Source of the DNA: Flavobacteriales bacterium
GTDB lineage: Bacteria; Bacteroidota; Bacteroidia; Flavobacteriales; BACL11
Direction of reading: 5' to 3'
NCBI GenBank assembly: GCA_002730985.1
Contig: PCBP01000038.1
Location: 1-24,681, forward strand
Length of the DNA: 24,681 nucleotides
A model generated the notes under the pieces. It was given only the letters and a program-made list of their open reading frames with translations, did not search any database and was not told the origin of the DNA. Made by a program: the position numbers and the translations under genes. Positions 15,746-23,400 of this stretch are shown here, in pieces. The stretch's first letter is position 1; every line of letters begins with the position of its first letter.

Positions 15746-16855
15746 CTATTTACTATGAGTTCTACCTTTCCATTCAAACTTCTTAGTTAAAGATAAAATA
15801 ATAATCAAAATTATGTAAAATGAATAAAAAAGCTCAAAAGGAAGTATCCATTTTATTAAATCTTCTCTTTTAAAAAATTTCAGAATAGGGAAAAGCAAGG
15901 CAAAATCTACAATAAACTTTATCGCAAAAAAAAGTGCAAAGAAACTGAAAAATGAATTGTCATAAAAAAGCATCGCAATTAAAAAAACGAAAGATAGATT
16001 AGTGAAGAAAACCAAATAGGAGGCGTAAATACTAGCTATATCTTTATACTCACTACTCTTGGCTGCCCACCTTTTCCTTTGATTGATGAAGCCACTAAAA
16101 TTTTTTTCACTAGAAGTAGTTACTATAGCATCTTCTTTCTTTGCAAAAACAATAGAATCAGAATATTTAGCTTTTACACTATGTAATAGAAAGACATCAT
16201 CACCACTGACCGTATTAGTCTCTCTAAAATTATTAACTTCCAAAAAAACTTCTTTCCGGTAAGCCATATTTGCACCATTACAAAAAATTGGATTCTTAAT
16301 CCCAATAGCCCCAGCACCACTCACAATTAATGATAAAAACTCTAATGACTGAAAGCTTTGAAAAACACCATCATGCCTATTAAAAGTTACAGGACCAGAA
16401 ACTAGTTTTACATGATCATTTGCAAAATAACTAACCATTATACGCGCCCAATTTGGCGTAAAACTACAATCTGCATCTGAAGCTAAAATAATATCTCCAC
16501 TTGCAAGAGAAACAGCCATACTAATTGCATTCTTCTTTCCAAATTCACCTTCTTTCATGTTTATAATTTGAAAATTATCAAGATCTGATTCTTCCAATAA
16601 AGACAGCGTGTTGTCAGTAGAATGATCATTAACCAGAATAACTTCTAACTTATCCTTAGTATAGATTTGAGATTTCAGATCTTTAAGTAATCTAACAATA
16701 CACTCTTCCTCATTTCGGATTGCAATAATAATACTCACTTTTGGACAGAAAATCTCCTGTGATATTTCTTTTGTTTTAAACCAGCCAATAACATATCCAA
16801 GAATCAATAAGACATAAAGGAATAATATTACTGAGATTAAAACTATGAATAGCAT
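15746..16855 (-). CDS. Membrane-anchored family 2 glycosyltransferase
   Basis: A 369-residue GT2 enzyme. One N-terminal membrane helix (2-24) precedes the GT-A fold (38-265), and about three hydrophobic segments follow (275-362). Catalytic motifs are intact: donor-binding VSIIIAIRNEE (40-50), VNDHSTDNT (75-83), the metal-binding DAD at 127-129, the acidic SGDD at 217-220 and the QRKRW (Q/RxxRW-type) motif at 259-263. This architecture suggests a processive or lipid-linked sugar transferase acting at the cytoplasmic face. Donor and acceptor are not known. Its ATG overlaps the stop of the flippase-like gene (TAATG) and its stop abuts the permease start, so the three are likely translated together. 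Confidence 0.9.
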   Translation of the reverse strand: MLFIVLISVILFLYVLLILGYVIGWFKTKEISQEIFCPKVSIIIAIRNEEECIVRLLKDLKSQIYTKDKLEVILVNDHSTDNTLSLLEESDLDNFQIINMKEGEFGKKNAISMAVSLASGDIILASDADCSFTPNWARIMVSYFANDHVKLVSGPVTFNRHDGVFQSFQSLEFLSLIVSGAGAIGIKNPIFCNGANMAYRKEVFLEVNNFRETNTVSGDDVFLLHSVKAKYSDSIVFAKKEDAIVTTSSEKNFSGFINQRKRWAAKSSEYKDIASIYASYLVFFTNLSFVFLIAMLFYDNSFFSFFALFFAIKFIVDFALLFPILKFFKREDLIKWILPFELFYSFYIILIIILSLTKKFEWKGRTHSK

Positions 16856-17832
16856 TATTTCCTAAAAAATTTAAGCGTAAAAATGAATATAGTGCCAATC
16901 AAAGCTGGTAATAACAAATTAATCACCCACATTACAAAAGTGGCTGATAAAATACCAATTGTATTTGCTGACACTAATCCAAATAAAAAAAATGCTACAG
17001 ATCCCCTGATTCCAATCTCAGTGATAGCAATAGTAGGGATGATAGAAATTACAAATAGCATCGTCGTGATTAAAATAATAGCATGTATATATGAAATGTC
17101 AACCCCAAAAACCTGTAAGAGTATAAAAAACTGAGTAGTAAACACCATATATCTAGCAACTGAATACAATAAGACCTCTAATAGCTCCGAAGAATTATAG
17201 AACGTAAAGACCTCATTATACTTATCAAAATTTCGTAGGAATTTAAATTTTGATAAGATAACTGAGAATACTGATGTATTCAAAAATAGAGTTACTAAAA
17301 GCACATTTAGCAGAATTATGACAAATAACATTATTGGATAAGCAAAAATAATTTCTGATAACAAATTGTCAAATACTGGCATTAAATTAGGTAATAATAA
17401 AATCCCAATTAAACCAAATACAATTGTAGTAAGCAATTGGGCCATAGACCCAATTACAGTAATTAAAACTGCTTGAATCCTGTCTCCCTTCTCCAAACAA
17501 AAAACTCTTCCAGCATACTCCCCTACTCTATTTGGGGTAAATGCAGATACAGTAATACCTGAAAAGATAGCTCTAATTGAACGTTTAATGGTTATCTTCT
17601 CAATCTTCGAAATTAAGAACCTCCATTTTAAAGATTCTAAAAACCAATTGAAAAACATCATAAAAATCACTAACACAATGACTAAATAGCTTTTTCGTAT
17701 TTGCAATAAAACAAGTTCAATATCAAACTCCTGAGAAGTACTTTTAGAAGTAAATTGTTGATATAAAAAGAAAAGAGCAAAAGCTACAATTCCAATCTTT
17801 ATTAGAAATCCAATCGTTTTTCTGCTTAGCAT
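16855..17832 (-). CDS. Flippase-like / LPG-synthase-TM family membrane protein
   Basis: A 325-residue protein with about eight hydrophobic helices, resembling the membrane domain of lysylphosphatidylglycerol synthase (UPF0104, YbhN-like). The conserved core includes FFNWFLESLKWRFL (60-73), GITVSAFTPNRVGEYAGR (92-109) and the later AITEIGIRGSVAFFLFG segment. Members of this family lacking the aminoacyltransferase domain, as here, are thought to move lipids or lipid-linked sugars across the membrane. It is first in the minus-strand run and overlaps the GT2 gene by one base, which supports a joint role in making and moving a glycolipid. The substrate is inferred only. Confidence 0.85.
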   Translation of the reverse strand: MLSRKTIGFLIKIGIVAFALFFLYQQFTSKSTSQEFDIELVLLQIRKSYLVIVLVIFMMFFNWFLESLKWRFLISKIEKITIKRSIRAIFSGITVSAFTPNRVGEYAGRVFCLEKGDRIQAVLITVIGSMAQLLTTIVFGLIGILLLPNLMPVFDNLLSEIIFAYPIMLFVIILLNVLLVTLFLNTSVFSVILSKFKFLRNFDKYNEVFTFYNSSELLEVLLYSVARYMVFTTQFFILLQVFGVDISYIHAIILITTMLFVISIIPTIAITEIGIRGSVAFFLFGLVSANTIGILSATFVMWVINLLLPALIGTIFIFTLKFFRK

Positions 17833-17836
17833 TGCT

Positions 17837-17844
17837 TAGTTTTG
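17837..17844 (+). promoter_or_regulatory. Putative -7 box for ruvC
   Basis: TAGTTTTG matches TAnnTTTG, 18 bases before the ruvC TTG. If used, the 5' leader would be very short. It lies inside the 30-base gap shared with the divergent flippase-like gene and reaches to within four bases of that gene's ATG. Confidence 0.35.
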
Positions 17845-17850
17845 TTGATA

Positions 17851-17858
17851 CAAATATA
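17851..17858 (-). promoter_or_regulatory. Putative -7 box for the flippase-GT2-permease run
   Basis: On the minus strand this reads TATATTTG, an exact TAnnTTTG match, 18 bases before the ATG at 17832. It also lies in the 30-base gap between divergent genes, only six bases from the opposite -7 box. The -33 region falls inside ruvC and shows no clear TTG at the usual spacing. Confidence 0.4.
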
Positions 17859-17862
17859 ACAA

Positions 17863-18414
17863 TTGCAAACTGATAAAGTCATATTAGGAATTGATCCCGG
17901 GACAACTATTATGGGATATGGAATTATCCATATTAAAGGCAATAAAATGAAACTGATTCAGATGGGGGTGTTACATTTATCAAAACTGGGGTCACATGAA
18001 TTAAAATTAAAAAGAATTTTTGAAAGAACCTTGCAATTAGTAGATACATATAACCCTGATGAATTAGCTATAGAAGCTCCTTTCTTCGGAAAAAATGTAC
18101 AATCAATGCTAAAGCTTGGCAGAGCACAAGGAGTAGCAATGTCAGCAGGATTATTCCGTAATGTCCCCATCTTTGAATATGCTCCAAAAAAAATTAAACT
18201 AGCTATCACAGGAAAAGGAACAGCAAGTAAAGAGCAAGTTGCAGCAATGTTAAAATCAATACTTAATATCCAAGAGATGCCAAAACATTTAGATGCTAGT
18301 GATGGACTAGCAGCAGCAGTTTGTCATCATTTTCAAAGAAAAACGAGTAGTGGTGAAAAAAGCTATAGAGGATGGGGTGCATTTCTTAAGCATAATCCTG
18401 AAAAACTTAAATAG
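17863..18414 (+). CDS. ruvC: Holliday junction resolvase RuvC
   Basis: Endonuclease that cuts Holliday junctions symmetrically, working with the RuvAB branch-migration motor. It has 183 residues. The four metal-binding acids are present: Asp11 (LGIDPGTT), Glu71 (AIEAPFFGKN), Asp144 and Asp147 (HLDASDGLAAAVCHH). The KKIKLAITGKGTASKEQV segment (109-126) is the conserved DNA-binding region. The start is TTG: an in-frame TAA lies two codons upstream and no ATG is available before the first strand. The 3' end overlaps the convergent HIT gene by eight bases. Confidence 0.97.
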   Translation: MQTDKVILGIDPGTTIMGYGIIHIKGNKMKLIQMGVLHLSKLGSHELKLKRIFERTLQLVDTYNPDELAIEAPFFGKNVQSMLKLGRAQGVAMSAGLFRNVPIFEYAPKKIKLAITGKGTASKEQVAAMLKSILNIQEMPKHLDASDGLAAAVCHHFQRKTSSGEKSYRGWGAFLKHNPEKLK

Positions 18415-18799
18415 CAGCTCTAATTTTTTGAGCTATTTCTTTCATTTTTTCTTCGGAGAAATTTAACTTAGGTCTTTCAAAATTAATATCTGAAATATTA
18501 TTTAAGGGGACTAAATGAATATGCGCATGAGGCACCTCTAATCCAATAACAGCAATCCCAATTCTTTTGCAAATAATAACTTGATCCATTGCTCTAGCTA
18601 CTTTTTGGGCAAATCTAAAGAGCTCTAAATATTCATTAGAAACAATATCAAAGATATAATCTGTCTCATTTTTAGGAATCACTAAAACATGACCATATAC
18701 CAATGGGAAAGCATCTAAAAATGCCAAATGACTTTCATCTTCTGCCACTTTAAATGCTGGTATATCACCACTAACTATTTGAGAGAAAACACTAGTCAT
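18407..18799 (-). CDS. HIT family nucleotide-binding protein
   Basis: Histidine-triad protein, probably a hydrolase of phosphoramidates or dinucleotides such as AMP-lysine. From ATG 18799 it is 130 residues, normal for the HINT/HIT branch. The triad HAHIH is at 91-95 in VPHAHIHLVPL, and the early AFLDAFPLVYGHVLVIPK segment is the nucleotide-binding strand region. A TTG three bases upstream could also serve, but the ATG overlapping the greA stop (TGATG) is preferred because it matches the coupling seen elsewhere here. It is the second gene after greA, and its stop overlaps the ruvC end. Confidence 0.93.
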   Translation of the reverse strand: MTSVFSQIVSGDIPAFKVAEDESHLAFLDAFPLVYGHVLVIPKNETDYIFDIVSNEYLELFRFAQKVARAMDQVIICKRIGIAVIGLEVPHAHIHLVPLNNISDINFERPKLNFSEEKMKEIAQKIRAAI

Positions 18800-19272
18800 C
18801 AAAGAGCTTGTATATCAATAATCTCAAAATTTACGATACCATTTGGCGCTTGAATTTCAGCAACTTCTCCAATAGCTTTTCCCAAAAGCCCTTTGCCAAT
18901 GGGGGAAGTAACAGAGATCTTTTTAGCCGCTAAATCAGCTTCTGATTCTGAAACAATTGCATAAGTCATTTGCATACTATTATCTATATTCTTAATAGTA
19001 ACCTTTGTAAGTAAGTGTACTGTTGATGTATCCATGTCTGTTTTGTCTAATACACGGGCATTTGCAACATCATTTTCTAACTTTGCAATTCTAGCTTCCA
19101 ACAATCCTTGAGCTTCCTTTGCTGCATCATACTCAGCATTTTCTGACAAGTCACCCTTATCTCTTGCTTCAGCTATTTGGTTTATTATATTTAACCTATC
19201 AACTGACTTTAATTGCTGCAACTCAGCTTTTAAATCATCATATCCCTTTTGGGACAAATATATTATACTCAT
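18799..19272 (-). CDS. greA: Transcription elongation factor GreA
   Basis: Binds the RNA polymerase secondary channel and stimulates cleavage of backtracked RNA. Using ATG 19272 it is 157 residues, one short of E. coli GreA. An upstream TTG at 19287 would add five residues with no counterpart in the family, so the ATG is chosen. The N-terminal coiled coil (about 8-75) carries the tip motif DLSENAEYDAAKEAQG at 41-56, with the catalytic acids Asp41 and Glu44. The C-terminal FKBP-like domain contains ISVTSPIGKGLLGK, also as in E. coli. It is followed by the HIT gene with a one-base overlap. Confidence 0.96.
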   Translation of the reverse strand: MSIIYLSQKGYDDLKAELQQLKSVDRLNIINQIAEARDKGDLSENAEYDAAKEAQGLLEARIAKLENDVANARVLDKTDMDTSTVHLLTKVTIKNIDNSMQMTYAIVSESEADLAAKKISVTSPIGKGLLGKAIGEVAEIQAPNGIVNFEIIDIQAL

Positions 19273-19331
19273 AACTATATAAATCAAAAGGAAGTAGCAA
19301 ATCCCTTTCTAATTATTGTATTTATTAAATT

Positions 19332-20414
19332 TTATAAATTAATTCTAGCTCCAATAGTGTGTGAACCTTGGAACGGATCAGTATGCCTATAGGAATAGTC
19401 TAGACCAAAGGTAGATCCACTATCTCCCATTGGAAGCTCAACAGTAAAACCAGCTGATGGCCCACTTAAAGCAGTTGTTTTGGCGCTTGAATTATTGATG
19501 TCCTCTTCATAAGTATAACCCATGCGCAACATAAACATCTCTCTGTAAGAGTATTCCCCCCCCAATCTATATTGATCCTTTTGGAAAGAATTAGATGTAA
19601 AAGTCCCTGCACCAGTAATCCTATGCCTTTGAATATTTATATCATAAGACATTCCGATATTTAACAGTGCCGGCAATTCTAACTCTGAAGATCTTTGTTC
19701 AACTGTCATTTTATAATCATCAGCGTCCCCAACAATACCTCTAAAAGACAGTCCATCTCCTGTGAATGACATTCTTGGTCCAACATTCTTTAATGAAATA
19801 CCAAACTTCATATTGTCCTTAGCTCCTGTTACATATTGTATACCTGCATCTAAAGCAACACCACTAGCGCCAACATTAGATATCTGTTCTGAGATAACTT
19901 TTATAGTAGCCCCCCCATAAATACTATTGGAAAATATCCTTGCATATGAAACGGCCATATTCATAAACTTTGGCGAATAAGTTCCAATACCACCGTCAGG
20001 CAACTCTACAGTGGTAATCTCAATATCACCAAAATCCATACTCATTACAGCAAAACCTAATACTCCTGATTCTCCTACTTTTTGAGAAAATCCAAATGAA
20101 CTAATAGTACTAACTGCATCATCAGCACTAAACATCTTGCTCCCATATTGTAACCATGATGTTTGAGAGAAAATCAATTCGGTTTTCTGTGTGAAAGCAA
20201 GTCCTGCAACATTAGAATAAATACCCTCTAATCCTCTAACACCAGCAATATTTGCTCCGCCTAAACCTGAAGTTCTAGCCCAAGGGTTTATCAATAGTTC
20301 AGATGCTCCGGCTTGTCCTGCTCTTTGAGGATTACCTCCAAAACTTTGATTAAAAGATATTGCTAAAAGAGCAACAACTGCAGTAGCTTTTATCCAATTA
20401 TTATTGTATTTCAT
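19332..20414 (-). CDS. PorV/PorQ-family outer-membrane beta-barrel protein
   Basis: A 360-residue outer-membrane protein. Residues 1-26 form a signal peptide ending NQSFG. The mature N-terminus has the family stretch ASELLINPWARTSGLGGANIAGVRGLEGIYSNVAGLAF (38-75), shared with PorV, PorQ and FadL-like barrels. The rest is made of alternating amphipathic strands and ends in a short aromatic/hydrophobic strand (SHTIGARINL), as expected for barrel insertion. PorV itself shuttles type IX secretion cargo to the attachment complex. This could be a paralogue dedicated to the large secreted protein encoded 37 bases upstream, though that partnership is inferred from position. It need not be PorV itself. 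Confidence 0.85.
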   Translation of the reverse strand: MKYNNNWIKATAVVALLAISFNQSFGGNPQRAGQAGASELLINPWARTSGLGGANIAGVRGLEGIYSNVAGLAFTQKTELIFSQTSWLQYGSKMFSADDAVSTISSFGFSQKVGESGVLGFAVMSMDFGDIEITTVELPDGGIGTYSPKFMNMAVSYARIFSNSIYGGATIKVISEQISNVGASGVALDAGIQYVTGAKDNMKFGISLKNVGPRMSFTGDGLSFRGIVGDADDYKMTVEQRSSELELPALLNIGMSYDINIQRHRITGAGTFTSNSFQKDQYRLGGEYSYREMFMLRMGYTYEEDINNSSAKTTALSGPSAGFTVELPMGDSGSTFGLDYSYRHTDPFQGSHTIGARINL

Positions 20415-20451
20415 ATCTATACTATTTGTTATCGTCTATATATTTATTTTA

Positions 20452-23400
20452 TTAGAAAGTATCTAAATCAATTGGTCGTAATGATCCAAACCACTTAATT
20501 ACTTTATCCTTCTCTACTAACTCGTTTGAATCAGTATCCAAAAGAATTGCACGGATATGAATCATATACAATCCTGATGCAATTGGAATTCCGAAATCAT
20601 TCTTTAAATCCCAATCGATAGAAGTCATACTGTCATCTTTCTTGAGAGTACGAACTAAAGTGCCGCTAACTGTAAAAATCTTTATTGTAGCTCGATCTGG
20701 AAGATTAGTAATCTTAACTCTATTATCTAGCTGATTTATCTCGTAAGATGAATAACCATAATAAGGATTAGGTACGGCTCTTATTGTTTCCATAGCATCT
20801 TTAGCAACATCAAAATCCCCCTTAACCGCAACAATATCATCCGTACTAAAACTATACGTAGGATTAAAACTATTTACAGGGTTCGCCTCGATGACTCTTG
20901 ATTTAGCTGAACCTGTGAAATTAGGGATTGAAGTAGCAATAAAAGACTCTCCTGGCTGATAAATAGTGCCATCATAAGTTGCTGTCTGACCACCCCAAGT
21001 GCTTGCAGAATTCTCATAAGCCACTATATAGTTATTCCCTGGATTTAGAGCAGTATTTTTGTCAAAGAATTTATCCGGAGTCACAGTCTCATATTGTTTA
21101 TATGGTTTAGTAACTCTCAACTTAACATTTGCAGTGTTTGAAAGATTCAACGCTCTTCCTGGAGCTAATAAAGGTGCTCCCACCCAAGTCACATTTTTAA
21201 ATACAGCCCATTTGCTAGTTAAATTTGATTGAGATAACTGAGCATAAATCCAAGCTGATTCATCATAGTTTGGGGAGTAATCACAATCAGCAATATTATT
21301 AATATAATCATCAGTCCCTTTCACCCATGATTCACCTTTTACTACATAAATAAAATGCTTTCCTCCTAATAAATAATTACCGCCTGAAAACTGTTGACCA
21401 GTAGGTGCTGAAGGATCAAATTGTGGGAACTCATCTGTTGTAAGTTTTCCAGTAGGATTCCATACCATATCATTTCCTTTCTCAGAAGTTTGCCAAGAAT
21501 CCTCTGAAAAAATAATATTTAATCTCTCACCTGTTTCTATATCAATAGCATATCCAGGAAACCAGCTCATACCAATAGTATTTGTGGTATCAACTGTCAC
21601 AATATTTTCAGTAGTATCATACATATGTAGTACTTCTGTCTTACTTAAAGATATATCCTGTCTCAGTCCCATTTTTACTTGCTCACCTACAGAAAGTAAT
21701 GGATCATCTTGAGCTTCAACAACACAGACTCTACTCCACAATTCAACACTATCAGTTATTACGATATCAACTGAATTTAAATTCTCTAACTTAGCTAAAT
21801 TAGTAATAGAACTTTGTATTCCTGGGCCATCATTAAAGTAAGAAGCAAAACGATAAGGAGCCCAAGTACCTCCTGACCACTCAAATCCACCAAAAGCAAG
21901 ATTTGTTTGAACAACTGCCCCTTCAAAAGCTCCATTAGGATCATCTAAACTATAGTCACTCAAAAGCGCACTAGAGCTATTCTCAAATGAACCAGCTCGG
22001 ATCCAATTAAAACCCCAAAGACTAAAAAATTCCGACTCATCATCTCTATCGGCAACACCACTTAACCATCTGTCATTATTATCTTTAAATTCAATAGTAC
22101 CTGATATCAAGCCATTATCTTCAATATTATTTGGATCAGCCCCAGGATTTTGTGTTTGTAATACTTTCACATTTAATCCTAAACTTTCAATATACTTCTC
22201 TGAACCAACTAAAATATCTTCATTAGCAAAAGACACGATAGAGCCTGTCACATTATTAATTAATTCCCACCTTCCATATGAAATAATCTTATTTTGATTA
22301 GTTGAAACTCCAAAGATAGGTTCCATGAGCTTAAAAGTAAAATCTCCTTGAGGAATTTCTACAGGATCAACTACCGTAATTTCAATTGGCCCTGCTCCTT
22401 GCTTATAAGTTGGAGAAAAACTTCTATGATCATCTGATGTTAAAATCTCCTTAATAGTCTCTGCGCTTAAATCTAGGGCCACACCACCATTTCCTTGTCC
22501 TTCTAATCGTGTTAGTTCTACGCCATCACCATATGAAGCATTTAAGATCATTCCTCCATTTTCTGGTTCTGTAAAATGAGGAATTGCAGAATACACTTTT
22601 ATATTTCTTCTTCCTGAAATATAAGGTTGATTTCTACCATCATAATCAACGGCATTCACATCATAAGGTGATGAATTCTCTTCTGCTCTATTATAACCAT
22701 AAGCTAATGACATAAAGTAGTAAGTCTTATGATTCACTAATTTTGTATTACCTAAAGCAAATTTATCATCATATATTCGGAATGAAAATTCAACCCCTTC
22801 ATCAACAGAGCCAATAACCCCTTCACTTAATACTGATGGAACTTCCTCAATCGGTGTATATACTCCTAAAATTGGATCCAAATATTGATTTACAATGCCA
22901 GTTACATCATCCTTTATATCACTTCTGTGAATTAATCTAGCTCTATCAGGGTCATCTAAATCGGTAACTGAAACTGTAGCGTCTTTTAATTGATACACTA
23001 GATATCCTTGAAAATCATAATTTGGGAAATTTAAGAGATTTTCTGGCTTGGTTATATATGGGTCTTTTTCCGAGTATGATTCATCAATATTATTTGAAGC
23101 ACCTCCATTTGATAAAGTGAAAATCAACTCCTTGTCTAATTCTCTAATAGTTATATCAGGGGCATCAGGACCATTTAAAATATTAAAATTATTATCAAAC
23201 AATGCTTGCGCTTCTCGATCATAAATCTTTAGCAACTGTATAGAAGCAGTTTGTCCACCAGATTTTGCCCGTGCCCAAACAACACCAGTAGTAATTGTAT
23301 TTACAGCACCTGGCTCAAGAGTAAAGGGCCCGGCTGATTGTAAAAATCGTCTGTCAGCAGGAATATTACCAGCAGTTACTTCTGTCCATTCTTGACCTGG

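Noticed and set aside
19272..19287. TTG at 19287 as the greA start
   Set aside because: It would add five residues not seen in GreA proteins. The ATG at 19272 gives a standard length and N-terminus.
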